Below are positions 17,032 through 24,921 of a stretch of 64,000 nucleotides of DNA, piece after piece. Position numbers and translations under genes: made by a program. The notes beneath the pieces are model-generated. The model did no database searches and was not told where the DNA came from. It saw nothing but the letters and a program-made list of their open reading frames with translations. Each line of letters opens with the position of its first letter. The stretch's first letter is position 1. The stretch is from Phycisphaera sp. (GTDB lineage Bacteria; Planctomycetota; Phycisphaerae; Phycisphaerales; Phycisphaeraceae). The stretch is from the NCBI GenBank assembly GCA_016125215.1, contig WGMF01000033.1, positions 1 to 64,000 on the forward strand. Reading direction: 5' to 3'.

Positions 17032-19171
17032 ACCCCAGGCGGTGTCACTCACGAGCGCACAAGAACCGCGGGGCGATGCGACCGGGCTGTCGACCGCGCT
17101 CGCGGCCGGGGGGCTGCTGGTTCTTATAGGCATCTGGGTCGCAAGCCAGGAGGGGGTCGCACCTGTTGAACCCGCCGCCTTTGTGCGCGTGCTTGCGATG
17201 ACTCTGACGCAGGGCGCGTGGGTCGCGCTGATCTGGCTGTCGGCGCTGGGGTTCGGCCTTATTGTCAAGCGGGTGCTCCTGCCCAACAACGACAATGTCG
17301 ATGCGTTGATCCCGTTGGGCCTGGGCATGGGGGCATGGATGCTTTTTAGCCAGTGCCTGGGGGTGGCGGGCCTTGTTGGTCGCGGATGGGCGTGGTCGTT
17401 CGTCGGCTTGGGCGTGTTAATCGTTCCGGTTTACGCTGCCCGAACCGGTGCATGGAAAATCAAAACCCGCCACGCTCTGACCTGGAAGCCGACCCTTAGC
17501 GCCCTGCTCGCCTGCCCCGCCGTCGGGGTCTTGCTCACGGCCTGTGCCTGCCCGCCGGGCACACTCTGGTCGGTCGAGGCTTTTGCCTACGACGTGAAAA
17601 CCTACCACCTCCAGCTCCCGCGCGAATGGCTCGCTTCCGGAAGCATCCACGGCCTGTACCACAACGTCTACAGCTACCTGCCCAACCTTGTCGAATCGAC
17701 TTACACTTTGTTAGGTTCGATGACCGGCTCGGTGGTGGACCACGTCTACGCCATGTCGCTCTTTCACGCGTCGCTGGGAGTTTACGCGGCCTGCGTGGTG
17801 GCGTCGCTGGCGTCGAAGTTCGGCTCAAAGGCGGGCGGCGCGGTCGGCGCGGCGGCCCTGCTCGCGTTGCCGTGGGTCCTCATCACGGGCAGCCTGGCGT
17901 ATGACGAGATGGCGGTCCTGGCGTTTGGGGCGGCGGCGCTGTGGCTGATGTTCAGCGACGTCGGCAAAACTTGGCGCGGGTGCTGCGCGGTGGGCTTCAT
18001 GGTCGGCTGTGCCACACTGTGCAAACTCACCGCCGGGCCGATGGTCGCGCTGCCCGTCGTGCTGGTCTACGCCACAAGGCTCAATCAAGCCAACCAGAAG
18101 TCCGCGTGGAACAGCGTCACACGGTCGACGTGGGTCGTCGTGGTGGCCACGTTTGCCACACTCTCGCCCTGGCTGGTGCGCAACACCGCATGGTCGGGCA
18201 ACCCCGTCTTCCCCTTTGCCACGCAAACGCTCGGGCTGGGCCATTGGTCAAGCGAACAATCCGAGAAGTGGCAACAGGTCCACACCCCGGAGCGAAAACC
18301 ACCCGACGCGCTTGCCACACTCAGCCGACAGTGGTTGTTCAATACAGGCTTCGGCTCTGTGGGCGGTGTTGCGAGACAGGGGGACTCGCGCTACGACGTG
18401 GCACGCTTCGACCGAACCGGTGGCCTGCCCGTGTTCTGGCTCGCGGCGCTCGTGTCGATGGGCCTGTCACTCTCATCGCCCGGCGCGAGACGGACCGTGG
18501 CCGCGATGCTGCTGATCCTCTTGGTGCAAGTCGTCTTCTGGATGAACTCGACGCACATGCAGAGCCGATTCCTGATCACAACTCTGCTTCCGGGGGCGGT
18601 GATCGTGGGCGTCGGGTTCGGGCGGATCGACGAAATGACACGCGAAAAATGGCGCTGGGTCCTGCCCGTGACCGCCATCGGTCTGCTCGCACTGCTCACG
18701 GTAAGCGGCCTCGTCACGCTCTGGTCGCAGGGGCCCACCGTGTATGACCCGCGCCAGCGCACCCCCGTGCACTTCGGGACGTGGCAGCTCATCGGGGCGC
18801 TCGACGCGGTGCGCGACCACCCGGTCAACCAACTGCCCATAGACTCGAAAACACTCCTCGTGGCCGATGTCTCGTCGCTGCTCTACCTCGACCGCCCCGT
18901 GGTCTACCACAGCGCCTTCGACCGTGACGTGCTGGGCGACATACTGCGTGACACCCACAACGACCCGAGCCGGGCCACACAACAACTTGTCAGTACGGGC
19001 ATCACCCACGTCTGGGTCGGTTGGAGTGAACTGTCCCGTCTTCATGAAACGTATGGCTACGACAAGGCGGTGACGACGGCAAGCCTCGTGCAACTTGCCC
19101 GTGAAGCCCGGTGGCAAGTGGTCAGTGAATCACCGTCCGGCACACTCTTCAAGCTCGCTGGCGAGCGTTGA
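17018..19171 (+). CDS. GT-C fold (ArnT/PMT-like) membrane glycosyltransferase, substrate unknown
   Basis: A 717-residue membrane protein with about 11-13 helices. A large loop after the second helix group holds FAYDVKTYHLQLPREWLASG, typical of GT-C transferases of the PMT/ArnT/DUF-like group, where the loop Asp is catalytic. WLVRNTAWSGNPVFPF is another family hallmark. A soluble C-terminal domain of about 130 residues ends the protein. Such enzymes move a sugar from a polyprenyl-phosphate donor to lipid or protein on the periplasmic side. The ATG at 17018 lies inside hemA, giving a 14-base overlap, so the gene probably belongs to the same transcript. Confidence 0.72.
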   Translation: MKTSEPQAVSLTSAQEPRGDATGLSTALAAGGLLVLIGIWVASQEGVAPVEPAAFVRVLAMTLTQGAWVALIWLSALGFGLIVKRVLLPNNDNVDALIPLGLGMGAWMLFSQCLGVAGLVGRGWAWSFVGLGVLIVPVYAARTGAWKIKTRHALTWKPTLSALLACPAVGVLLTACACPPGTLWSVEAFAYDVKTYHLQLPREWLASGSIHGLYHNVYSYLPNLVESTYTLLGSMTGSVVDHVYAMSLFHASLGVYAACVVASLASKFGSKAGGAVGAAALLALPWVLITGSLAYDEMAVLAFGAAALWLMFSDVGKTWRGCCAVGFMVGCATLCKLTAGPMVALPVVLVYATRLNQANQKSAWNSVTRSTWVVVVATFATLSPWLVRNTAWSGNPVFPFATQTLGLGHWSSEQSEKWQQVHTPERKPPDALATLSRQWLFNTGFGSVGGVARQGDSRYDVARFDRTGGLPVFWLAALVSMGLSLSSPGARRTVAAMLLILLVQVVFWMNSTHMQSRFLITTLLPGAVIVGVGFGRIDEMTREKWRWVLPVTAIGLLALLTVSGLVTLWSQGPTVYDPRQRTPVHFGTWQLIGALDAVRDHPVNQLPIDSKTLLVADVSSLLYLDRPVVYHSAFDRDVLGDILRDTHNDPSRATQQLVSTGITHVWVGWSELSRLHETYGYDKAVTTASLVQLAREARWQVVSESPSGTLFKLAGER

Positions 19172-19203
19172 ACAACCGATCAAATATGAAGGTGTGATCG
19201 GCT

Positions 19204-19392
19204 TCACGGCAGCGGCGTGGCGCCTGTCTGTTGTGCCCGCTGCGTGGCCATCACGTGCGCGTCGATCACGCGGATCGCCAGCAGCGCGATCACCACCAGC
19301 ACGGTATAGACCACGAGCCTGACCCACCACGGCGAGGTCGAGCGGGCAGCGCCTGAGTTGTCGTGACCGGTTGGCATGAGACGAAAATCCAT
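19204..19392 (-). CDS. Small single-helix membrane protein
   Basis: A 62-residue ORF downstream of lptB on the same strand, 26 bases after its stop. It has one clear membrane helix (LVVYTVLVVIALLAIRVIDA) after a charged N-terminus with SPWWVRL. An internal ATG gives a 57-residue form (MPTGHD). I do not recognise a family. Its position and hydrophobicity make it a plausible real gene. Confidence 0.45.
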   Translation of the reverse strand: MDFRLMPTGHDNSGAARSTSPWWVRLVVYTVLVVIALLAIRVIDAHVMATQRAQQTGATPLP

Positions 19393-19418
19393 GACAAACG
19401 AAATGTCAGGCTAAAACT

Positions 19419-20159
19419 TCAGGCATCGAACTCGTCGCCCTTGAAGGTCGAACCGAGATAGAGTTTCCTGACCTGCTCGTCGTTGATGATCTCTTTGGGT
19501 GTGCCGGATTTGATGACCCGGCCCTCGTTGATGATGTAGGCCCGGTCGACGATCTCGAGCGTGCGGTGGACGTTGTGGTCGGTGATGAGCATGGCAATGC
19601 CGTGCTGCCTGCGGAGCCTGCGGATCTCGCCCTGAAGCTCTTCAACCGCGACGGGGTCGACGCCGGAGAAGGGCTCGTCGAGGAGGATGAGCGTCGGCTG
19701 AGTCACGAGGGCACGGGCGATCTCGAGCTTGCGGCGCTCACCGCCCGAGAGCGTGCGGGCCAGTTGCCTGCGGTTTTTCACCAGGTCGAACTGACCGAGC
19801 AATTCCTCCGCACGGGCCAGCCGCTGCGCTTTTTTGAGGTTGAGCGTTTCAAGAATCGCCAACAGGTTGTCCAGCACACTCAACCGCTGAAAAACACTCG
19901 GTTCCTGCGCGAGATAACCCATGCCACGCTGCGCACGCTTGAACATCGGCAGCTTCGTCACGTCGTCGCCGTTGAAGATGATGGTCCCCTCTTCGGGCCG
20001 GATCATCCCGACGGTCATGCGGAAACTCGTGGTCTTGCCCGCGCCGTTACGCCCGAGCAAACCGACAATCTCGCCCTCGGACACGTCGAACGAGACCTTG
20101 TCCACGACCGTCCGACCGGAATAGCGTTTAACGAGGTTTTGCGTCTTGAGGATGAACAT
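19419..20159 (-). CDS. lptB: LPS export ABC transporter ATP-binding protein LptB
   Basis: A 246-residue ABC ATPase that powers lipopolysaccharide extraction from the inner membrane with LptFG. Walker A GRNGAGKT is at residues 36-43, the ABC signature LSGGERRKLEIARAL at about 140, and Walker B LILLDEPFSGVDP soon after, the last typical of LptB. Its presence implies an outer membrane with LPS-like lipid. The usual neighbours lptA and lptC are absent here. Confidence 0.93.
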   Translation of the reverse strand: MFILKTQNLVKRYSGRTVVDKVSFDVSEGEIVGLLGRNGAGKTTSFRMTVGMIRPEEGTIIFNGDDVTKLPMFKRAQRGMGYLAQEPSVFQRLSVLDNLLAILETLNLKKAQRLARAEELLGQFDLVKNRRQLARTLSGGERRKLEIARALVTQPTLILLDEPFSGVDPVAVEELQGEIRRLRRQHGIAMLITDHNVHRTLEIVDRAYIINEGRVIKSGTPKEIINDEQVRKLYLGSTFKGDEFDA

Positions 20160-20245
20160 GCCAGACCGGGCAGGATACCAAAGCCCCCGGGGGTTGGCGC
20201 ATTGCGTTTAGAAGCGCGGGGCGTATGTCCACCCGTCTCGCTGAT

Positions 20246-20905
20246 TCAATGCAGCAACCTGACCACCGCAAAGCCCGCGATGAGCAGCACCACGAACGCC
20301 ACGCACAGCCAGTTGAAATACTTGTCGATGAACGGCAGGGCCTTGGGACCGACCCAGTAAAACAAACCCGCCACCATGAAAAACCGTAGCCCACGCCCGA
20401 CGATCGACACCACCACAAACAGACCCAACGGCTGGTCAAACACACCCCCCGCGATGGTAAAGACCTTAAACGGGATCGGGGTGAACGCAGCGGCAAAGAG
20501 CACCCACACACCCCACCGGTCGTACAGGCCCTTGACCGTCTCAAACTTCTCGGCTGAAAAGCCCGGCACATACGTGAACATCACCTCACGCAGCGCCTCC
20601 CACCCGTAATGCCCGATCGCATACCCCACCAGCGCGCCCGCCACGCTTGCAACCGTTGTCACCATCGCAAACCACATCGCCCTCTTCCGCTTGCCCAGGC
20701 ACAACGGGCCGAGCAACACGTCCGGTGGGATCGGGAAGAAACTCGACTCGGCAAAAGCGAGCAACGCCAGGGCCGTCGTCGAGTGCTTGTGATGCGCAAA
20801 AGACAAAACCCAGTCGTACAACCGGCGGTGGATCGCCCACCTCGACACCGGCCCGACCGGCGCCTCGGCTGCATCACGGTTGCTGGGCGTGACTTCGTCT
20901 GACAT
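20246..20905 (-). CDS. DedA/VTT-domain membrane protein (YqaA-like)
   Basis: A 219-residue membrane protein with about five helices. It has the re-entrant-loop signature SSFFPIPPDVLLGPLCLG near residue 55 and a second one, AAFTPIPFKVFTIAGGVF, in the second half, followed by GRGLRFF. These match the SNARE-associated/VTT superfamily, YqaA branch. Members are thought to move lipids or polyprenyl phosphate across the membrane. It lies 6 bases from the stop of atpG and is probably co-transcribed with it. Confidence 0.82.
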   Translation of the reverse strand: MSDEVTPSNRDAAEAPVGPVSRWAIHRRLYDWVLSFAHHKHSTTALALLAFAESSFFPIPPDVLLGPLCLGKRKRAMWFAMVTTVASVAGALVGYAIGHYGWEALREVMFTYVPGFSAEKFETVKGLYDRWGVWVLFAAAFTPIPFKVFTIAGGVFDQPLGLFVVVSIVGRGLRFFMVAGLFYWVGPKALPFIDKYFNWLCVAFVVLLIAGFAVVRLLH

Positions 20906-20911
20906 GGATTT

Positions 20912-21787
20912 TTATTCCAGCGCCGCGGTGCCGGAGATGACTTCCGTCAGCTCCGTGGTGATCGCAGCCTGACGGGCACGGTTGTATTTTCTCGTCAGCT
21001 CCTTGCCCATCTTGCCCGCCGCGTCGGTCGCGCTCTTCATCGCCACCATGCGTGCGATCTGCTCGCTCACCGTGGCCTCATTGAAAGCCTGGAACAACCG
21101 CGTCTTCACCGTGATCGGCAACAGCTCGTTGAGCAACTCGGCGGGTGCGGGGGAGAAATCGTAATCGGTCGTCGCGGCGGCCCTGGTCTGGCCCTCGGCC
21201 TTGGGCGGCTCGAGCGGCAGCAGGTTCATCACCTCCGCCTTCTGGTTCGACATCGAGTGGAACGCTGTGTAGATCACGTCGACCGCGTCGTACTCGCTGT
21301 CACCGAACGCCTGCATGTAACGGTTGGCCAGCCGTTCGACCTCCTCGAACGCGGGCTTGTCGCCGAACTGGCTGTGGTACTTGGCCAGCTCGACCCGGTT
21401 GAACTTCAAGAAGGCCTGGCCCTTCTTGCCCACCAGCTCGATGTCGAGCGCGGTGTCCGCGTGGTCACGGCGGTACGCCATCGCTGCGCGGAGCACGCCG
21501 GCGTTGTACCCGCCACACAAGCCGCGGTTGGACGTGATGACCAGAACCAACCGCTTGCCGCTGGCCTTGGATTCGGCCCGCAGCAGCGGGTGCGAAACGC
21601 TCGACCCGACCGCGGAGGCCAGCTCGCCGACAAGTTCGGTGATCTTGCGTGAATAGGGCTGCGTCGCCGTCGCCCGGCGCTGCGCCGCCTGGAACCGCGC
21701 GGTGGCTATCATCTGCATCGTCTTGGTGATGCGCTTGATATTGCCGACCGCCTTGATCCGTGCCTTGATTTGCTTGGTACGTGCCAT
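20912..21787 (-). CDS. atpG: ATP synthase gamma subunit
   Basis: A 291-residue central stalk subunit of F1, linking proton flow through F0 to catalysis. The N-terminus (KARIKAVGNIKRITKTMQMI) and C-terminus (RKYNRARQAAITTELTEVI) are highly conserved and form the rotor coiled coil; TSNRGLCGGYN is the family signature. All key segments look intact. The gene is not beside atpA or atpD, unlike most bacteria: upstream is tag and downstream a DedA-like gene. Whether a second atpG exists in the main atp operon cannot be seen from here. Confidence 0.95.
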   Translation of the reverse strand: MARTKQIKARIKAVGNIKRITKTMQMIATARFQAAQRRATATQPYSRKITELVGELASAVGSSVSHPLLRAESKASGKRLVLVITSNRGLCGGYNAGVLRAAMAYRRDHADTALDIELVGKKGQAFLKFNRVELAKYHSQFGDKPAFEEVERLANRYMQAFGDSEYDAVDVIYTAFHSMSNQKAEVMNLLPLEPPKAEGQTRAAATTDYDFSPAPAELLNELLPITVKTRLFQAFNEATVSEQIARMVAMKSATDAAGKMGKELTRKYNRARQAAITTELTEVISGTAALE

Positions 21788-21838
21788 AGAGGGCTAACAG
21801 GATACCGGCCCCCCCGGAAGCGTGCAAAAGGGGGCAAA

Positions 21839-21854
21839 TGTGTGTGTGTGTGTG
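21839..21854. repeat. TG dinucleotide run
   Basis: Eight TG units lie between atpG and tag, in the leader of atpG. Such a run could slip in length between strains. Confidence 0.9.
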
Positions 21855-21902
21855 TATGACCACTCGGAAACCCCGCATATTCATGCGGGGCCTTGAAAAA
21901 GA

Positions 21903-22481
21903 TCAGGATCGACGCTTGGAACAAAAACAATCCACCGTGTGGTCGTCGACCATGCCCACGGCCTGCATGAAGGCGTAGCAGATGGTCGAGCCGACGAATT
22001 TGTAGCCGCGCTTGAGCAGGGCCTTGCTCATCGCGTCGGAGAGGGGTGATTTTGCGGGGATGTCCTTCATCGTGCGCGGGCGGTTGACGATCGGTTTGCC
22101 ACCGACGAAGGACCAGAGATAGATGTCGAGCGAGCCGAACTCTTTTTGCACTTCGAGCGTGGCCTTGGCGTTTGCTATGGTTGCGGCGATCTTGAGCCTG
22201 TTACGCACGATGCCGGGGTCGGCGAGCAGCCGCGCGACCTTGCTGGTGTTGTATTTGGCAATCTTCCGGGGGTCGAAGTAGTCGAAGGCTTGGCGGTAGT
22301 TCTTGCGCTTGTTGAGGATCGTCCGCCAACTCAACCCCGCCTGAGCGCCTTCGAGGATGAGCATCTCGAACAGATGCCGATCATCGTGCGATGGGACGCC
22401 CCACTCGGTGTCGTGGTAGGTGAGTTCGGGTTCGGCGTTCGCCCAGGGGCAGCGGGTTTTGGTGGGTGGGGGTGACATCAC
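21903..22481 (-). CDS. tag: DNA-3-methyladenine glycosylase I
   Basis: A 192-residue base-excision repair enzyme that removes 3-methyladenine from DNA. It has the zinc-site residues in RCPWA near the N-terminus, the His in YHDTEWGVP, and the C-terminal HTVDCFC; LEGAQAGLSWRTILNKR is the conserved helix-turn region. Length is normal. It is a single gene between atpG and the repeat-rich island, and its start lies next to the first repeat of that island. Confidence 0.94.
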   Translation of the reverse strand: MMSPPPTKTRCPWANAEPELTYHDTEWGVPSHDDRHLFEMLILEGAQAGLSWRTILNKRKNYRQAFDYFDPRKIAKYNTSKVARLLADPGIVRNRLKIAATIANAKATLEVQKEFGSLDIYLWSFVGGKPIVNRPRTMKDIPAKSPLSDAMSKALLKRGYKFVGSTICYAFMQAVGMVDDHTVDCFCSKRRS

Positions 22482-22489
22482 GGATTTTC

Positions 22490-23380
22490 ACCGCAGAGGT
22501 CGCAGGGGACGCGGAGAGGAGGGAAAGGAATTCACCACATAGGGCACAGAGAACACAGAGGGTCAAGTCAGAAGAGTTGATCCGCATATTGCGCAGATTA
22601 CACAGATTTTATTCTGAGTTTGTTGTACCGCCATCCGCATGCTGATGCCTGTTATCTGGAGAATTGCACTTGGAGGATAATTGACCGACTTCTCGCTCAA
22701 GTTCCCTGACTCGATCCCAAAGATTCACAATGATTTCATTTTTACGGATGAGTTTGAGTTCGGCAAGGATATACACTGGCAAAACAAAAGCAATAAGTCC
22801 GCCTGACATACTTTGTAAACACAAAGTGATGGTCTCAAAGAGAGAGCCTGGGTGTCCATACCCCTTGATCGAGTTCAACGAAACCTACATGGAAGAAGCG
22901 AAGCCACGGAGTAATGGCCAATATAATCCCAAGAACCGGCAAGACGAAAATGGTGATGAGCAGTTGGCTGCGTTTGTAACGCAGCTTATTGATATACGGT
23001 TCGAGTGGTTCATGATGATTGCGCTGCATAGTTTGGTTCGAATGTGGGTCATCTGCACAATCTGCGGATGCTCCAGGTCAGTGCCCCGATTGACGGTGGG
23101 TGAACGGGACGCTTCACGTCAACCGCTAAACGGTCAACGACTACTATCTCCTAACTCTTGATTCCTTTCCGCGTGCTCTGCGGACTCTGCGGTGAATCAT
23201 GCGTGCAGTGTTTTTGCACCCACCCGCCGCGAGCGGCGGGGCTAAATGGGGACGGGGCTTGGTCAATGCATGTTAACGTCACACTTGTTTTTCTCTGTGT
23301 CCTCTGTGATCTCTGTGTTGAATATCCCCGGCGTTGTTCAATGTGACCCCCCGCCGTGGAACGGCGGGCTAATGGGGGAC
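22490..23380. repeat. Nested inverted-repeat island around a low-GC ORF pair
   Basis: Left side: CCGCAGAGGTCGCAGGGG-type words (22491-22525), CACAGAGAACACAGAGG (22547-22563), then GCGCAGATTACACAGATT (22590-22607). Right side, reversed: ATCTGCACAATCTGCGG (23048-23064), CTGCGGACTCTGCGGTG (23177-23193), and CTCTGTGTCCTCTGTGATC (23290-23308). Two GGCGGG palindromes followed by CTAA(A)TGGGG (about 23223 and 23350) close it. The middle is clearly poorer in G+C than its surroundings. The stretch 23030-23382 holds no gene. Confidence 0.7.
22609..23029 (-). pseudogene. Two-helix membrane protein split by a frame change
   Basis: The first frame (22835-23029) encodes 64 residues with a membrane helix (LLITIFVLPVLGIILAITPW). 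The second (22609-22878) continues in another frame with a second helix (GGLIAFVLPVYILAEL) and a short coiled coil (RVRELEREVGQLSSK). They overlap by 44 bases around the run AAGGGGTAT. Read through one base shift, they make one protein of about 140 residues with two helices and a cytoplasmic coil. Either the gene is frameshifted or these are two coupled genes, the second starting with TTG. Base composition differs from the flanks, suggesting transfer. No family recognised. Confidence 0.5.
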
Positions 23381-23382
23381 GA

Positions 23383-24018
23383 TCAATATGTGCGGATGAC
23401 GCCGACGACGATGCCCTGGATCTGGCATTCGTCGGGTTTGACGAAGAGCGGTTCGTAGGCGGGGTTGGCGGGCTGGAGGCGGTATCGGCCTTTTTCCTTG
23501 TAGAACTTCTTGAGCGTCGCTTCGCCGGTGTCGAGTAATGCCACGACGGTTTGGCCGTTGTAGGCGGTGTCCCGGCGTTCGATGACGACGTAGTCGCCGT
23601 CGCGGATCTGCTCTTCGATCATCGAGTCGCCCCGGACTTTCAACACGAAGTTGGTCTTGCGGGATGACCGTGGGGCAAAGAGGTCTTCGAGGTCGAGGGT
23701 CTGCTGGTCTTCGACAGCTTCGATGGGGAAGCCGGCGGCAATGGCACCGACGAGGGGGAGTCGTGAGCTACGCTCCTCGCTGGGGAGTTTGAAGGCGGGG
23801 TTGATCTCCAAAGAGCGAGCCTTGTTTTTGTCGCGTAGGAGCGCTCCCTTTCGGATCAAGGCCTCGACGTGCTCGAAGACCGTGACCTTGCTGACGCCCA
23901 GTTCGTCGGCCAATTCCTGCATGGTCGGGGAATAGCCTCGCGTCAAACGCATCTCGCGGATGCGCATCAGGATATCGAGCTGCTTGGGGGTGAGGTTGGG
24001 GTTTAGAGGGGGCGACAT
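23383..24018 (-). CDS. lexA: LexA repressor
   Basis: A 211-residue SOS repressor and self-cleaving serine protease. The N-terminal winged helix-turn-helix includes TPKQLDILMRI and SPTMQELADELGVSKVTVFEH. The cleavage site is Ala95-Gly96 in GAIAAGFP; the catalytic pair is Ser132 (GDSMIEEQ) and Lys170 (GEATLKKFY). The ATG at 24018 gives a normal start; the longer frame upstream is a shadow of another ORF. An unknown ORF overlaps its first 250 bases in a different frame, and an inverted repeat that could be an operator lies at 24576-24608. Confidence 0.95.
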   Translation of the reverse strand: MSPPLNPNLTPKQLDILMRIREMRLTRGYSPTMQELADELGVSKVTVFEHVEALIRKGALLRDKNKARSLEINPAFKLPSEERSSRLPLVGAIAAGFPIEAVEDQQTLDLEDLFAPRSSRKTNFVLKVRGDSMIEEQIRDGDYVVIERRDTAYNGQTVVALLDTGEATLKKFYKEKGRYRLQPANPAYEPLFVKPDECQIQGIVVGVIRTY

Positions 24019-24442
24019 GGTGTACCTCGTGGTGAGAGGGTTTGGGTGGGGTGTGAACCGTTGAGGCGTGCGACAGGGCAGCCTCCGGCAGGCGGACGAC
24101 GATGCGCGGCGAGAGCAGCGCTTCGGTCGGGATGTCGGCGTGGGGTGCGGGCGAGGAGAGGTGGCCGGTCTTGTCGTAGACACCCGTGGGCAGAGTGTTG
24201 GACTCGTGCTCGTAGGTATCGGACGCAAGCGTATGGACGTTGGTTGGGGTCGGCTGCGAGTTCTGGGACTGGTTTTGCCGACCACGACGCAGGCGTGTCC
24301 ACATCGCAAAGCCGCCGGCGGATTCGCCGTCGCTCTGATGGCCGAGGGCGGAATGGGTCTTTTTGACGAGCGAGGTGCCACGTGCGTGGTAAGTGTGCGT
24401 GTAGTCGCCGCCTGGGCCGAGCATGAGAATCGGGTTTGCCAT
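23768..24442 (-). CDS. Unknown ORF upstream of and overlapping lexA
   Basis: A 224-residue frame with GGAG eight bases before its ATG (MANPILMLGPGGDYT). Between 24018 and 24442 this frame has the composition of a coding frame (Asp, Glu, Lys and Gly present, GC-rich third positions), while the lexA frame there reads as a Ser/Thr/Arg/Pro-rich shadow. The last 83 codons lie inside lexA in another frame and look like shadow sequence, so the functional part is probably the first 140 or so residues. No domain was recognised; HARGTSLVKKTHSALGHQSD is a notable stretch. It would be co-transcribed with lexA. Confidence 0.45.
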   Translation of the reverse strand: MANPILMLGPGGDYTHTYHARGTSLVKKTHSALGHQSDGESAGGFAMWTRLRRGRQNQSQNSQPTPTNVHTLASDTYEHESNTLPTGVYDKTGHLSSPAPHADIPTEALLSPRIVVRLPEAALSHASTVHTPPKPSHHEVHHVAPSKPQPHPQAARYPDAHPRDAFDARLFPDHAGIGRRTGRQQGHGLRARRGLDPKGSAPTRQKQGSLFGDQPRLQTPQRGA

Positions 24443-24575
24443 GATGGGGTCTCCGGTTGGGTTTCCCTTGGGGTGGTCGTAAAGGCAAAGCCCCACATGT
24501 AGGGGTCCTGTCTCTTTGCCCGGGTTGACCTTCGACCATCACCATGACAAGCCTTGAAACTTTATCGACAAATCT

Positions 24576-24608
24576 GTTCGGTATACGTTAACCTAAAACA
24601 TACCGAAC
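24576..24608. promoter_or_regulatory. Inverted repeat, candidate operator
   Basis: GTTCGGTAT (24576-24584) and ATACCGAAC (24600-24608) are perfect 9-bp arms with a 15-base AT-rich spacer (ACGTTAACCTAAAAC). The site lies between lexA with its upstream ORF (minus) and the carotenoid operon (plus). LexA autoregulation is the natural guess; the site is not a textbook SOS box, so this is inference. Confidence 0.4.
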
Positions 24609-24759
24609 GTCAAGGGGTGGTTGCAACCCCTGAAAACGTGCGGATTTGAGCGATTTTTCAGGTGGTTGCGGACCCAATATCCGGCGACGGATTATCGGGC
24701 ACGGATCAAGGCTGACAGAATCAGGCGGTTATCGGACGGGCCTACAGGGAACGCCCGGA

Positions 24760-24780
24760 CCCAGCCTCGGAGAGGCTGGG
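24760..24780 (+). terminator. Terminator-like hairpin before the carotenoid operon
   Basis: CCCAGCCTC and GAGGCTGGG pair perfectly around GGA; about 15 bases further on come T-rich tracts (ATTGTTTTCTTATTGCTTTT). No plus-strand gene ends here, so it would terminate a short leader or small RNA. The rest of 24443-24921 has no convincing ORF; an ATCCG-gcga-CGGAT hairpin lies near 24680. Confidence 0.45.
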
Positions 24781-24921
24781 CGTTCGTCCGCGATTGTTTT
24801 CTTATTGCTTTTGCTTTTTCACTTCCGGGGGTGCCTATGATTGGGCACCTCAGGCGGACTTCGCGTTCGGGTCCCTCCGCCCGGGGTATCTCTTCTGCAG
24901 CCGGGATGTGGGGACGGCTGG

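Noticed and set aside
21709-21930. 73-residue ORF across the TG run
   Set aside because: Its Thr-His-Thr-His stretch is only translation of the dinucleotide repeat, and the rest is the atpG start in another frame.
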